From assembly GCF_001999965.1 (NCBI RefSeq), contig NZ_CP019646.1, forward strand, positions 744,001 to 808,000: DNA of 64,000 bases, read 5' to 3'. The first letter of the stretch is position 1, and each line of letters opens with the position of its first letter. The notes under the pieces were generated by a model, which was not told where the DNA came from, made no database searches, and worked only from the letters and a program-made list of their open reading frames with translations. The DNA comes from Limihaloglobus sulfuriphilus. Its GTDB lineage: Bacteria; Planctomycetota; Phycisphaerae; Sedimentisphaerales; Sedimentisphaeraceae. The position numbers and the translations under genes were made by a program. This document shows, one piece after another, positions 16,717-27,877 of the stretch.

Positions 16717-19233
16717 TTGAAAAAACAGACAGTTCATCTAATCTGCAATGCGCATCTTGATCCGGTTTGGCTGTGGCAGTGGCCCGAAGGAGCCGCCGAG
16801 ACCTTGTCAACTTTTCGTACAGCGGCAGAGCTTTGCGAAAAGGATGGGTTTTTTATCTTTAATCACAATGAGGTAATACTTTACGAATGGGTTCGGGAGT
16901 ATGATTCCGGTCTTTTTGAGCGTATCCAGAAGCTGGTAACGCAGGGGAAATGGCATATTATGGGCGGCTGGTACCTCCAGCCCGACTGTAATATGCCCTC
17001 CGGCGAGGCTTTTGTCCGTCAGATTTCAGAAGGCCGAAAGTATTTTAAGAAGTATTTCAATGTTGAGCCGACAACAGCCATAAATTTTGACCCATTCGGA
17101 CACACTCGCGGGCTTGTCCAGATACTGGCTAAGACCGGATTTGACTCTTACCTCTTCGGCAGGCCGACACATCAATTCCTTGATTTACCGGCGGATACCT
17201 TTAAATGGGTGGGCTATGACGGTTCCAGTGTAACAGCTACCCGGTTTTCCGGCTGGTACAATACTAAACTCGGCCAGGCGAGAAAGATACTTGAGGAGCG
17301 GATTGAGACTTTTAAGGACATCAAAGTTCTGGCTCTTCTGTGGGGTGTGGGAAACCACGGCGGCGGCCCCTCCAGAAATGACCTTCAGCAGGTCAACGAG
17401 ATGATCGCGGAACGCGGGGATGTCGAAATCCGGCACTCCACGCCAGAGGAGTACTTTTCGCATGTAGCAGAGTCGGGCGATGAACTGCCGGAGTTTGCTG
17501 ATGAACTGCGTCAGTGGGCGGTCGGCTGCTACAGCTCACAGATACTTATAAAACAGAAGTACCGCCTGCTTGAGAATACATATTTTACGGTTGAGAAAAT
17601 GGCTTCCGCGGCATGGTCGAACGGCTTTATTGAATACCCCTTCGAGGAGCTTGCCGAGGTGAGGCGGGATATGCTCGAAATTCAGTTCCATGACATTCTG
17701 CCCGGCACAAGCATCAAACCTGCGGAGGAAGACGCTCTCGAACAGATAGGCCATGCCCTGCATATACTCTCCAGAGTGAAGACGCGTTGCTTCTTTGCCC
17801 TTGCCAAGGGCCAGAAACTGCCGCAGGAGGGACAGATACCAATTCTGGTTTATAACCCACACCCATACACCGTAAAAACGTCTGTGACGTGTGAATTTAA
17901 TCTCGCTGACTTTAAAACACTGGAAACATTTACAGATGTGAAGGTTTTTGACCAGGATGATGCGGCGTTGCCCAGTCAGGTCAAGAAAGAATACGCAACC
18001 TGTCACGGCGCAGAATGGCGTAAACGCGTTGTGTTTGACGCGGAGCTGAAACCTATGCAGATGAACCGTTTTAACTGCCGTCTGTTTGAGGTGCCTGCTA
18101 AACCGGAAAAAGAACTGAAAATTGTTGATAACAAGATCCGTTTCAAAACTCAAAGCCTTGATATCACCATAAACGCCGATACCGGTTTCGTTGATAAATA
18201 TCTGGTAGAGGGCAAATCTCTTTTAAAACCCGAAGCGTTCAAGCCTGTGATAATTCAGGATGATGCTGACCCATGGGGTATGATGAAAGAGAAGTTCCTA
18301 AATAAAACAGACGAATTCAGGCTTATGACTCCTGAAAAGGGAACCCGTTTTTCGGGTATAGCCGGGCATGTTATTGACTCTGTCAGGGTAATAGAAGATG
18401 GCGAGGTCAGAAGTGTAGTTGAGGTTCTGCTTTCGTGCCGCGATTCTTCTATCTGTATGCACTATATACTGCCCAAAAAGGGAACTCTCGTGGAGCTGGA
18501 TGTTCAGGTCTTCTGGAACGAGAAGGATTCAATGCTCAAGCTCTCAGTGCCTCTGCTTTTCAAAAATTCTGTCTGCCTGGGACAGCAGGCCTACGGCCGC
18601 TGCAGTCTGCCCGTTGACGGTACAGAATCTGTTTCGCATGGATGGGTCGCGGCTGTAAGCGAGACTGACGACTGCGGGATTGCCTGTATTAAGGACAGCA
18701 TATACGCATCAGATTTTCATGATGGCCAGCTCAACATTACGCTTCTAAGAAGCCCTGCCTATTCTGCCCATCCGGGTGCGGATAAAGACGGCAAGATGTG
18801 TTTGTTCATGCCGGATGACCGTTTTGTTCACAGAATTGATCAGGGTTACCGCAGCTTCAGCCTGTGGTTTGACGGCGGTTCTGCCGGATCTGTTTTGCAG
18901 ACTATTGATCGAAAAGCACAGCTTTGCAGCGAGAAACCATATGCGTTAAGTTTCTTCCCCGATTGCAGCTGCGAAAAACCGCATCCGCCTGTTGTCATTG
19001 AAAACGAATCTATACTTGTAACTGCCCTCAAACACTCAGAAGAGGGAGAAGAATTGGTGGTAAGGCTTTTTGAACCCCAGGGCAAGCCGACAACAACCAT
19101 GATGACTCTGCCCTCGGTTGCTAAGCAGTTTGAGCTGAATTTCAGCCCGTTTGAGATAAAGACGCTGAGCATCGATATCGAGAATTCCCGTATTACAGAA
19201 ACTGACCTGCTTGAGAGGCCTTTGGCTGAATGA
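16717..19233 (+). CDS. Glycoside hydrolase family 38 alpha-mannosidase
   Basis: 838 residues beginning at a TTG codon; the first residues already belong to the conserved core (VHLICNAHLDPVWLWQWPEG, with zinc ligands H13 and D15), so no later start is possible. The nucleophile motif NFDPFGHTRG places Asp at residue 125. HDILPGTSIKPAEEDA matches another conserved GH38 block. The C-terminal half has the beta-sandwich region with SGIAGHVIDSVRVIEDGEV. No signal peptide is present, so it should act in the cytoplasm on mannose-containing oligosaccharides. The gene is followed by an ABM-domain gene after 53 bp. Confidence 0.92.
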   Translation: MKKQTVHLICNAHLDPVWLWQWPEGAAETLSTFRTAAELCEKDGFFIFNHNEVILYEWVREYDSGLFERIQKLVTQGKWHIMGGWYLQPDCNMPSGEAFVRQISEGRKYFKKYFNVEPTTAINFDPFGHTRGLVQILAKTGFDSYLFGRPTHQFLDLPADTFKWVGYDGSSVTATRFSGWYNTKLGQARKILEERIETFKDIKVLALLWGVGNHGGGPSRNDLQQVNEMIAERGDVEIRHSTPEEYFSHVAESGDELPEFADELRQWAVGCYSSQILIKQKYRLLENTYFTVEKMASAAWSNGFIEYPFEELAEVRRDMLEIQFHDILPGTSIKPAEEDALEQIGHALHILSRVKTRCFFALAKGQKLPQEGQIPILVYNPHPYTVKTSVTCEFNLADFKTLETFTDVKVFDQDDAALPSQVKKEYATCHGAEWRKRVVFDAELKPMQMNRFNCRLFEVPAKPEKELKIVDNKIRFKTQSLDITINADTGFVDKYLVEGKSLLKPEAFKPVIIQDDADPWGMMKEKFLNKTDEFRLMTPEKGTRFSGIAGHVIDSVRVIEDGEVRSVVEVLLSCRDSSICMHYILPKKGTLVELDVQVFWNEKDSMLKLSVPLLFKNSVCLGQQAYGRCSLPVDGTESVSHGWVAAVSETDDCGIACIKDSIYASDFHDGQLNITLLRSPAYSAHPGADKDGKMCLFMPDDRFVHRIDQGYRSFSLWFDGGSAGSVLQTIDRKAQLCSEKPYALSFFPDCSCEKPHPPVVIENESILVTALKHSEEGEELVVRLFEPQGKPTTTMMTLPSVAKQFELNFSPFEIKTLSIDIENSRITETDLLERPLAE

Positions 19234-19286
19234 TAAATGCCGGTATAGTTAAACATGACTTTTAACCAAAACTGAAAGGAATTGCA

Positions 19287-19586
19287 ATGAATGACACAAA
19301 TATAATAGTAATCGCCGAAGCGGAAATCAAAGATGGAATGGTCGAAGAGGTTCTCCCTCAGCTCGAGGCCCTTGTGGAATCAACCCGTAAAGAGCCCGGC
19401 TGCATTGAGTACAATCTTCACCGTGACCTTGAAAACGAAAAGGTGTTTATGTTCTACGAAGTCTGGGAATCTAAAGCTCATCTTGAGACACATATTGAAC
19501 AGCCTCCGCTCCAGAATCTGCTTGCCAGACAGGAACAGTGGTTTGCCGGCCCGCTCACTGCACGAAGCTATTGTAAAGTCAGATAA
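19287..19586 (+). CDS. Antibiotic biosynthesis monooxygenase (ABM) domain protein, YgiN-like
   Basis: 99 residues with an AAAGGA ribosome-binding site. The motif set of the small dimeric alpha/beta-barrel fold is visible: IVIAEAEIKDG at the start, EPGCIEYNLHRDLENEKVFMFYEVWESKAHLETHIE in the middle, with conserved E-P-G-C and the F-Y-E-x-W block. Family members act as quinol monooxygenases or haem-independent oxygenases, or have unknown metabolic roles; no cofactor binding is implied by sequence. Probably co-transcribed with the mannosidase gene. Confidence 0.85.
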   Translation: MNDTNIIVIAEAEIKDGMVEEVLPQLEALVESTRKEPGCIEYNLHRDLENEKVFMFYEVWESKAHLETHIEQPPLQNLLARQEQWFAGPLTARSYCKVR

Positions 19587-19667
19587 GACCTCGCAAAACC
19601 CGTCCGGCACGGTTTGCCGGAATTCACTGAAATTATTAAAAATTTGCGGGTGAAAACAGGTTTTTGC

Positions 19668-19695
19668 TTGACATTGAGTTTTTCTCAACTAAAAT
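19668..19695 (+). promoter_or_regulatory. Promoter of the HAD phosphatase gene with palindromic spacer
   Basis: TTGACA at 19668-19673 and TAAAAT at 19690-19695, spacing 16. The spacer contains the inverted repeat TTGAG-TTTTT-CTCAA (19674-19688), a possible operator site. Transcription would start near 19702, giving a leader of about 175 nt. Confidence 0.6.
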
Positions 19696-19742
19696 ATAAT
19701 CAGAATAAACGATAAAAATAGATTGCTGAAAAAAGCTCTTAT

Positions 19743-19815
19743 AATTTCGGTTAAAGTTTTAGTCGAGGCCGTGTAAATAGTGCAAATGCCTGGCAGCTTT
19801 AGCCGAAATTTTTTT
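19743..19815 (+). terminator. Terminator-like stem-loop in the HAD gene leader (possible attenuator)
   Basis: AATTTCGGTTAAAG (19743-19756) pairs with CTTTAGCCGAAATT (19797-19810), 14 bp with a single G-U. A 40-nt apical region contains a second possible stem (AGGC/GCCT). A run of seven T (19809-19815) follows directly. It sits between a strong promoter and the ATG at 19877, so it would stop transcription before the gene unless it is switched. It could also be the end of a short independent RNA. Confidence 0.55.
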
Positions 19816-19876
19816 ATGCCCTGAAATTAAAGAGGGTTCAATTTTACAGGTTGTAAACAATTATAAAAGGATACTT

Positions 19877-20533
19877 ATGGCTGAAAAAATCAAAGCCGTT
19901 ATTTTTGATATGGACGGTGTGCTTGTAGATTCTGAAGAGTTTATCTGCGAGGCGGCATGCAGCATGTTCAAAGAACTTGGACTTGATGTTAAGCCCGAGG
20001 ACTTTGAGGATTTTGTCGGCACCGGTGAGGACAGGTATATTGGCGGCGTAGCGGAGAAGTACAATTTCCAAATAGACCTGCCGCAGGCAAAAAAACGGAC
20101 ATACCAAATCTATCTTGACATAATCAAAGGCAAACTCAAGCCGCTGGCAGGGGTTAAAGATTTTATTTCCAGATGCGGCGTCTCCGGTCTGAAGCTGGCA
20201 GTTGCCTCCAGCGCGGATTCGATCAAGGTACGCGGCAACCTCGACGAGATAGGCCTTCCGTTCGAGACATTCGGGGCGGTTATTACAGGCAGCGACATTG
20301 AAAGAAAGAAACCTGCGCCGGATATCTTTCTGTTGGCGGCGGAGAAGCTCGGGGTTGAGCCCTCCCGCGCATTAGTCATCGAAGATGCTCCCAGCGGAGT
20401 AGAGGCAGCAAAAGCCGCGGGCTGCCGCTGTCTGGCAATCACATCATCATTCACCAGAGAACAGCTATCCAAAGCCGATTTCCACGCCGCTGACCTGGCA
20501 GATGTGCCTGAAGAAGTATATTCACTTTTTTGA
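19877..20533 (+). CDS. HAD-family phosphatase / beta-phosphoglucomutase-like
   Basis: 218 residues with AAGGA 7 bases before the ATG. Motif I is FDMDGVLVDSEEF (D11 nucleophile, D13 acid/base); motif II is VASSAD, motif III has the Lys of ERKKPAPDIFL, and motif IV is VIEDAPSGVEAA. The helical cap and the substrate-specificity pattern match the beta-phosphoglucomutase and sugar-phosphatase subgroup. Likely acts on sugar phosphates in the cytoplasm; the exact substrate is not predictable. Transcribed from its own promoter with an unusual structured leader. Confidence 0.87.
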   Translation: MAEKIKAVIFDMDGVLVDSEEFICEAACSMFKELGLDVKPEDFEDFVGTGEDRYIGGVAEKYNFQIDLPQAKKRTYQIYLDIIKGKLKPLAGVKDFISRCGVSGLKLAVASSADSIKVRGNLDEIGLPFETFGAVITGSDIERKKPAPDIFLLAAEKLGVEPSRALVIEDAPSGVEAAKAAGCRCLAITSSFTREQLSKADFHAADLADVPEEVYSLF

Positions 20534-20594
20534 TTTGCTATATTCTGCAACTTTTCACTTTCAGTTTTAATGGTATTGAATTATATTATCTCGC

Positions 20595-22295
20595 ATGAGT
20601 AACGATAACAAAAACACAGAATCGGCCCCTAAGAGGGATTTTATACGTGACATTATCAACACTGATATCGAAAACGGCAAATGGGACAGCCGCGTTCACA
20701 CGCGTTTTCCCCCGGAGCCTAACGGCTACCTTCATATCGGGCACGCTAAGAGTATTTGCTTAAACTTCGGTATAGCTGAGAGTTATAACGGCAAATGCAA
20801 CCTGAGGTTTGATGATACAAATCCGACAAAAGAAGAAGATGAATATGTTCGTTCTATAATCGATGATATTCAGTGGCTTGGGTGGCAGTGGAACGGAGAG
20901 GCTCTTTTTGCCAGCGACTATTTCGAGCAGATGTACGAATGGGCCATTGAGCTCATAAAGGCGGGCAAGGCTTATGTTTGTGATCTCACGGCCGTTGAGA
21001 CCTCAGAATACAGAGGCTCACTTACCCACCCGGGCAAGCCAAGCCCTTACCGTGACCGCAGCGTTGAAGAAAACCTTGACCTCTTCGAGCGTATGAAGAA
21101 AGGCGAGTTCCCGGACGGTTCCCGTACTTTAAAGGCGAAGATAGATATGGCTTCACCAAACATGAACATGCGTGATCCGGTCATGTACCGTATTCTCCAT
21201 GCCAGACACCATCGAACCGGCAATAAGTGGTGCATATACCCTATGTATGACTGGGCACACGGGCTTGAGGATTCTATCGAGGGCATCACACACTCAATCT
21301 GTACCCTGGAGTTCGAGAATCACCGTCCGCTTTACGACTGGTTTCTTGACCAGCTTGGTATTCACCATCCTCAGCAGATAGAATTTGCCAGGCTCAACCT
21401 TACCTATACCGTAATGAGCAAACGAAAACTGCTGCGCCTTGTTGAAGAAAATCATGTTCAAAGCTGGGATGATCCCCGTATGCCGACTATTTCGGGAATG
21501 AGACGCCGCGGCTACAGCCCCCAGGCAATTCGTGATTTCTGCAGGGTCATAGGTGTTAACAAGTTTAATTCAACCGTGGATTTAGCGCTGCTTGAACACT
21601 GTCTTCGTAAAGATCTTAACGCAAAATCGCCGCGGCGTATGGCAGTTTTGAATCCTCTTAAAGTCATTATAACAAATTACCCCGAAGATCAGGTTGAAGA
21701 GCTCGATGCGGTTAATAATCCCGAAGACGAATCCGCCGGCACCCGCAAGGTTCCATTCTCAAAAACCATCTATATTGAACGCGAAGATTTTATGGAGGAT
21801 CCGCCGCGGAAGTTCTTCCGTCTCTCTCCGGGTCGGGAAGTAAGGCTTAGATATGCATATTTTATTACCTGTAATGAGGTTATAAAAGATGAGTCCGGTA
21901 ATGTTGTAGAGCTGCACTGCACTTATGATCCGGCGACGAAGGGCGGCGATTCTCCCGATGGCAGAAAGGTAAAGGCAACTCTGCATTGGGTTTGTGAAGC
22001 AAAATCCGTTGAGGCGGACGTGAAACTCTATGAAAGTCTTTTTACTGCCGCCAATCCAGATGACGTGAAGGAAGGCGGAGATTTTACTGACAATTTAAAC
22101 CCTGATTCCGTCAAGGTTCTCAAAGGAGCTCTGCTTGAGCCCTCACTCTCGCAAGCCATGCCGCTTGAGCGGTTTCAGTTTGAACGCATCGGTTATTTCT
22201 GCGCAGACAAGGACTCGACGCCTGAAAAACTGATTTTCAATAAAACGGTAGGACTGCGTGATACCTGGGCAAAGATACAGAAAAAGGGCGGCTGA
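20595..22295 (+). CDS. glnS: Glutaminyl-tRNA synthetase
   Basis: 566 residues with class I signatures: HIGH at 47-50 in [13 protein letters not shown] and the KMSKS counterpart VMSKRK near residue 273. The catalytic core shows GlnRS-specific FDDTNPTKE and [17 protein letters not shown]. The C-terminal anticodon-binding beta-barrels end in [12 protein letters not shown]. Charges tRNA-Gln directly, so this organism need not rely on GatCAB for glutamine. No ribosome-binding site is seen; a TATATT box lies 7 bp before the ATG, so the mRNA may be leaderless. Confidence 0.95.
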   Translation: MSNDNKNTESAPKRDFIRDIINTDIENGKWDSRVHTRFPPEPNGYLHIGHAKSICLNFGIAESYNGKCNLRFDDTNPTKEEDEYVRSIIDDIQWLGWQWNGEALFASDYFEQMYEWAIELIKAGKAYVCDLTAVETSEYRGSLTHPGKPSPYRDRSVEENLDLFERMKKGEFPDGSRTLKAKIDMASPNMNMRDPVMYRILHARHHRTGNKWCIYPMYDWAHGLEDSIEGITHSICTLEFENHRPLYDWFLDQLGIHHPQQIEFARLNLTYTVMSKRKLLRLVEENHVQSWDDPRMPTISGMRRRGYSPQAIRDFCRVIGVNKFNSTVDLALLEHCLRKDLNAKSPRRMAVLNPLKVIITNYPEDQVEELDAVNNPEDESAGTRKVPFSKTIYIEREDFMEDPPRKFFRLSPGREVRLRYAYFITCNEVIKDESGNVVELHCTYDPATKGGDSPDGRKVKATLHWVCEAKSVEADVKLYESLFTAANPDDVKEGGDFTDNLNPDSVKVLKGALLEPSLSQAMPLERFQFERIGYFCADKDSTPEKLIFNKTVGLRDTWAKIQKKGG

Positions 22296-22304
22296 AATCT
22301 TTTT

Positions 22305-23246
22305 TCATAACTTTAAGCCTAATATGACGGCAAATGAAACAAAAGATATCACAGTGCTGTTGACCACTATCGAGGCAGAGAGCTCTTTGTTGCCGTTTAA
22401 TTGTTCTGCCAGGATATAAGAGCTTACAGCGGTTGGAGATGCCAGAAGCAGCATTACTGCCAGTTTTTGCGTGTCAGTTAGACCGAACCAGTCTGCCGCG
22501 AAATATCCGATGAGGGGACAGAATCCGACTTTGATTAAAGACGCGGTCAGCGAATACTGCAATAAAGTCCATGAAAATCTGGTCTGTGCAAGTGTAGCTC
22601 CGACACACAGCAGTGCCGCGGGCAGCACCAGACCTGTTATTGCGTCAAAAGAGCGATCCAGGTAAACAGGCATTTCAACCCTGAAATGTGCCGCCAGCAA
22701 CCCCAATACAACTGATATAATCAAAGGATTTGTCACAATTTTTTGAAAAGTTTTCCAGAACTGCCTGCCGTTGGCGGATGTGTCAGTAACCAGAAGCGCT
22801 ATCACTGATATTATATTGTAAGCAGGAACGCACATCGCCAGGGTCAGTATGCACATCCTTGCTATGTCGCTGCGCATACCGGAACCATATCCGGCGAACG
22901 TGTAAAAGACCACAGGTATTCCGATGTAGGCTATATTCGTTCTGAAAGAGCCCTGAATAAAGGATCCGATGTAGCTTTTTTTAATTTTAAAGACGAAACA
23001 GATAACTGCTGCCAGAATAATTGCCGCAGCCATACCGCACATCATCACCGCAAAACTTTCCAAGGCCTCGTTAAGGCCTTTGTCCATTGTCGATATCTCA
23101 TAAAAAAGGTACGCCGGCAAGCCCACCCAGTACGCAAGCCTGCCCAGACCTGAAGTAAATTCAGACGAAAGAAATTCTGTTTTTCGCAGAATAAAGCCCA
23201 GAGAAAGTATGATTATAACCGGCAGTAATATTTCTAAAGTATCCAT
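22305..23246 (-). CDS. AEC (auxin efflux carrier) family transporter
   Basis: 313 residues, almost entirely hydrophobic, with about ten predicted membrane segments. The first segment LEILLPVIIILSLGFILRK and the repeated N- and C-terminal halves fit the AEC/BART permease fold; FRTNIAYIGIPVVFYTF resembles the NxxxxGxP motif of the family. Members export small organic acids or amino-acid derivatives; the substrate here is unknown. The gene converges with glnS, leaving only 9 bp between stop codons. Confidence 0.85.
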   Translation of the reverse strand: MDTLEILLPVIIILSLGFILRKTEFLSSEFTSGLGRLAYWVGLPAYLFYEISTMDKGLNEALESFAVMMCGMAAAIILAAVICFVFKIKKSYIGSFIQGSFRTNIAYIGIPVVFYTFAGYGSGMRSDIARMCILTLAMCVPAYNIISVIALLVTDTSANGRQFWKTFQKIVTNPLIISVVLGLLAAHFRVEMPVYLDRSFDAITGLVLPAALLCVGATLAQTRFSWTLLQYSLTASLIKVGFCPLIGYFAADWFGLTDTQKLAVMLLLASPTAVSSYILAEQLNGNKELSASIVVNSTVISFVSFAVILGLKL

Positions 23247-23324
23247 AACTGTATTTTTTATAAGGTCTTGAGCTGTGAAATTTTTCAGCGGGACAGCACC
23301 TGTCCTGTTAATTTATTGTAAATC

Positions 23325-23353
23325 TTGACATTAAAAAACATTAAGTCTATACT
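23325..23353 (+). promoter_or_regulatory. Promoter of the nfeD-stomatin operon
   Basis: TTGACA at 23325-23330 and TATACT at 23348-23353 with the ideal 17-bp spacing. A short palindrome GGACAG-CAC-CTGTCC lies just upstream at 23291-23305, between the divergent AEC and nfeD genes, and could be an operator. Confidence 0.7.
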
Positions 23354-23413
23354 TTATATACTTTATGTACAAACGTCAACAGTAGTTATCAGCAAATAAT
23401 CTGGAGATCTGTC

Positions 23414-23884
23414 ATGGATTCGTTTTTAGAAACCCTCAGAGGTTTTTTATCGCCTGTCTGGCTGTGGCTTGTAGTGGGGATAATTCTTCTGATCCTTGAG
23501 TTTGAAATTCCGGGGCTTATAGTTTTTTTCTTCGCTGTCGGGGCTTTCGCGACGGCAGTTGTCTGTTTAATCCCTGATGTACCGCTCTCTATCCAGTTAT
23601 TGGTTTTCCTGACGGTGTCAATAGTTTCGCTGTTATTGCTGCGAAAGTATCTTAAAAATATATTTCACGGTTATACACAGTCAAATCCTGACGAAAGTGT
23701 TATAGAAGAAGATTTTAAAGGAAAAAAAGTGTTAGTAATAAGCGGTATAGCCCCAGGGCGGCCCGGCAAAGTGGAATTTAACGGGACAGGCTGGGAAGCC
23801 GAGGCCGACGAAGAGATACCGGCTGATTCACTTGTTGAAATTGTAAACATTCGTAATCTTTCACTAATCGTAAAGAAAGTATAA
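23414..23884 (+). CDS. NfeD family membrane protein
   Basis: 156 residues with GGAG before the ATG. Three membrane segments occupy residues 10-75 (VWLWLVVGIILLILEFEIPG, then FFFAVGAFATAVVCL and LLVFLTVSIVSLLLL). The C-terminal roughly 70 residues form the OB-fold of short NfeD proteins, with the GKKVLVISGIAPGRPGKVEFNGTGW-type strand pattern. NfeD proteins pair with stomatin/SPFH proteins and are thought to help build membrane microdomains; the paired gene follows after 27 bp. Confidence 0.9.
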   Translation: MDSFLETLRGFLSPVWLWLVVGIILLILEFEIPGLIVFFFAVGAFATAVVCLIPDVPLSIQLLVFLTVSIVSLLLLRKYLKNIFHGYTQSNPDESVIEEDFKGKKVLVISGIAPGRPGKVEFNGTGWEAEADEEIPADSLVEIVNIRNLSLIVKKV

Positions 23885-23911
23885 ATGAAAAGACTTATTT
23901 AGGAGAAAAAA

Positions 23912-24874
23912 ATGCTTTTATCCTCGTCCTTAACACCGGTTGCCGTAGTTCTTGTTCTGGCAATAATTTTTGTTATTGTCCTGTTAGCCAAGACCATGCA
24001 GATTGTTCCCCAGAGATCGGCATACATTGTTGAACGTCTGGGAAAATACAGTAACACCCTTGAAGCGGGGCTGCATATACTTGTTCCTTTTATCGATAAG
24101 GTTGCCTATAAACTTTCGCTCAAAGAACAGGCAATTGATGTGCCGCCTCAAACCTGCATAACCAAAGACAATATCTCTGTCGAGGTTGACGGTGTTCTTT
24201 ATCTGCGGGTTATTGACCCTTCCAGGGCATCTTATGGTATTGATGATTATATGTTCGCTTCTATTCAGCTGGCACAGACAACTATGCGTAGCGTAATTGG
24301 CAAACTGGACCTTGATAAATCATTCGAAGCGCGTGAAGCAATTAACGCAACTATTGTCGATGCAGTGGATAAGGCCTCTGATCCCTGGGGCGTTAAGGTT
24401 ACCCGCTACGAGGTAAAAAATATTTATCCGCCGCAAAGCATCAAAGACGCGATGGAAAAACAGATGCGGGCGGAGCGTGAGAAACGGGCACTTATCGCCC
24501 AGTCACAGGGTGACCGTCAGGCTAAGATCAACCGCGCTGATGGTATGAAACAGGAGGCGATTGCGGTATCAGAGGGTGAAAAGCTCAAACGTATCAATGA
24601 AGCGGAAGGGCGGGCATCTGAGATTCTGAGAGTAGCCGAAGCCACCGCGGCGGGTATATATAAAATTGCTGAATCAATACGGGCCGATGGAGGAAAGGAC
24701 GCGGTCAATCTGCGTATAGCGGAGCAGTACATACAGGAATTCGGCAAGCTGGCAAGCACCAATAACACTATGATTATACCGAGCGATCTCTCTGATATAG
24801 CAGGGTTTATCAAAACCGCGACAAGTGTTGTAAAGCATACCGCTGACCAGAAAGAGCCTAAGCAGTCAACATGA
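23912..24874 (+). CDS. SPFH/band 7 domain protein (stomatin, QmcA-like)
   Basis: 320 residues with AGGAG before the ATG. One N-terminal membrane anchor (about 8-28) precedes the SPFH domain starting at VPQRSAYIVERLGKYSNTLEAGLHIL and running to about residue 190 with DPWGVKVTRYEVKNI. A charged coiled-coil region rich in Glu, Arg and Ala (MRAEREKRALI and onward) follows to residue 270. Stomatins oligomerise into rings on the membrane. The nfeD-stomatin pair is a classic conserved operon, so both functions are coupled. Confidence 0.93.
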   Translation: MLLSSSLTPVAVVLVLAIIFVIVLLAKTMQIVPQRSAYIVERLGKYSNTLEAGLHILVPFIDKVAYKLSLKEQAIDVPPQTCITKDNISVEVDGVLYLRVIDPSRASYGIDDYMFASIQLAQTTMRSVIGKLDLDKSFEAREAINATIVDAVDKASDPWGVKVTRYEVKNIYPPQSIKDAMEKQMRAEREKRALIAQSQGDRQAKINRADGMKQEAIAVSEGEKLKRINEAEGRASEILRVAEATAAGIYKIAESIRADGGKDAVNLRIAEQYIQEFGKLASTNNTMIIPSDLSDIAGFIKTATSVVKHTADQKEPKQST

Positions 24875-24923
24875 TAAACATATTCTGTGTTGTCTCTAAG
24901 TCAATATGAAATATTGAGCACTC

Positions 24924-26183
24924 TTACTGCTCGGCATATTCAAACGCCTTGCCGGCAACACTGAAGGGTCTGTCCCTGCCGATATTGTTTAAGAGTCCCA
25001 ATGCGGTCATGTTTACAATGAGACTTGAGCCGCCGTAGCTGAGAAACGGCAGAGTCAGGCCGGTTATAGGCATTAAGCCAATGGTCATGCCGATGTTTAC
25101 CACTACCTGTGTCATGAACATCACCACTATGCCCACAGCTATGAGCCTGCCGAACGGGTCTGTGTTGAACCAGGCTATCTCAAGGCCGCAGGTAGCTATG
25201 ACGCAGTAAAGAAGAAATACACAAATACAGCCCAGAAGTCCCCATTGATGCGCGATAATCGCAAAGATAAAATCGTTGTGTGCTTCGGGCAGGTGTACAT
25301 GCTTGTCTATCGAGTAGGGGCCTTGTTTAAATCCGTAACCGGAAACACCGCCGGTAGATATGGCATATTTTGAGTGTTGAAGGTGATAGCCTTCGTCCCG
25401 TTTCCAGTGATACAGCCTCACAGGTTCTACTCCTATGATTCTGGTAAGTGCGGGGCTTTTTGTGACTTTGTTATAAATCCATTCATTTTGCAGCAGGACA
25501 CTGGCAATTCTCATTCGCTGGTAATCCCGCATATTGAGCCATAACACAGGGCTGAGCATTGCCGCGGCAGTTATAATCAGGACAAGATGCCGAACTCTGG
25601 CGCCGGCGGCAAAGAGCATCGCAAACAGCAGCGGAAGCATCAGCATAACCGTGCCCAGGTCGGGCTCAAGTATAATAAGTCCCATCGCTATAAATGTCAG
25701 CACAAAAGGCCCTATAAGCCCGTGGAGCCGCCGGTAGTTTTTTCTGTAACGCAAATACCAGGCAAGCGCAACGATATAGGCGAGTTTGCAGAATTCGCTC
25801 GGCTGAACCTGAAAGTAGAGACTTCCCCAGCCCAGTCTTATCCATCTTCTTGAACCGTTTATATATGGAATAAACATTCTCCATATGTCCCTAAAGCCCG
25901 CGGGCATCGGCACAAACCGTTCAATAAGGAGAATAGTAAGTAAAACAAGTGTGATCGCGTATATCCAGTAGCTCAGCGGGCCCAGGGATTTGTAGTGCAG
26001 CAGGTTTATCAGGACAAAGCATACACTGCCTGCAAGTGCAAAGAGTATCTGCTTTTGCCAGAAAGCCTCATTCTGTTCGGCGGCATAAATGGATATAATG
26101 CCAATTGCAATAAGAGCAAAACAGCTTAAAACCATAATGCTTCTGAGCAAAACCAGGCGTCCGTTAAAAATGTTGAACATCAT
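24924..26183 (-). CDS. rodA: Rod shape-determining protein RodA (SEDS glycosyltransferase)
   Basis: 419 residues with about ten membrane segments. The SEDS signatures are clear: QPSEFCKLAYIVALA, LEPDLGTVMLM, HNDFIFAIIAHQWGLLG and MTIGLMPITGLTLPFLSYGGSS near the C-terminus. SEDS proteins polymerise peptidoglycan during cell elongation with a class B PBP partner. Their presence suggests a peptidoglycan wall, as now accepted for planctomycetes. RodA rather than FtsW is preferred from the LPFLSYGGSS context, but a division role cannot be excluded. Convergent with the stomatin gene. Confidence 0.85.
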   Translation of the reverse strand: MMFNIFNGRLVLLRSIMVLSCFALIAIGIISIYAAEQNEAFWQKQILFALAGSVCFVLINLLHYKSLGPLSYWIYAITLVLLTILLIERFVPMPAGFRDIWRMFIPYINGSRRWIRLGWGSLYFQVQPSEFCKLAYIVALAWYLRYRKNYRRLHGLIGPFVLTFIAMGLIILEPDLGTVMLMLPLLFAMLFAAGARVRHLVLIITAAAMLSPVLWLNMRDYQRMRIASVLLQNEWIYNKVTKSPALTRIIGVEPVRLYHWKRDEGYHLQHSKYAISTGGVSGYGFKQGPYSIDKHVHLPEAHNDFIFAIIAHQWGLLGCICVFLLYCVIATCGLEIAWFNTDPFGRLIAVGIVVMFMTQVVVNIGMTIGLMPITGLTLPFLSYGGSSLIVNMTALGLLNNIGRDRPFSVAGKAFEYAEQ

Positions 26184-26287
26184 ACTATGTCCTGGTAAAA
26201 ACAGCGGCTGTATTTATAAAAATCAGCGGAGACTTTTTTACTAATAAACTATTGTCTGAAGATTCGGGCTAACAGAGATACATGGTA

Positions 26288-27772
<1,485 letters not shown>

Positions 27773-27805
27773 TTATTCCATCTTTATTTATGTTTTTTAA
27801 TTGAA

Positions 27806-27837
27806 ACAACGGCCCCTTGCCGAGAAGAGGCCGTTGT
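27806..27837 (-). terminator. Stem-loop between parvulin gene and guaB
   Basis: ACAACGGCC-CTT (27806-27818) pairs with AAG-GGCCGTTGT (27825-27837), 13 bp with one mismatch. It lies just beyond the parvulin stop and 40 bp upstream of guaB on the minus strand. No strong T-run follows, so it may be a processing or partial termination site rather than a full terminator. Confidence 0.55.
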
Positions 27838-27877
27838 GTAAATATTAAGTTTTAATCAGTTTTAATAGTTAATCAGC

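Noticed and set aside
19743-19815. Known riboswitch class in the HAD leader
   Set aside because: I found no match to the conserved cores of TPP, SAM, glycine, fluoride, guanidine, c-di-GMP or cobalamin riboswitches; only the terminator-like stem is supported.
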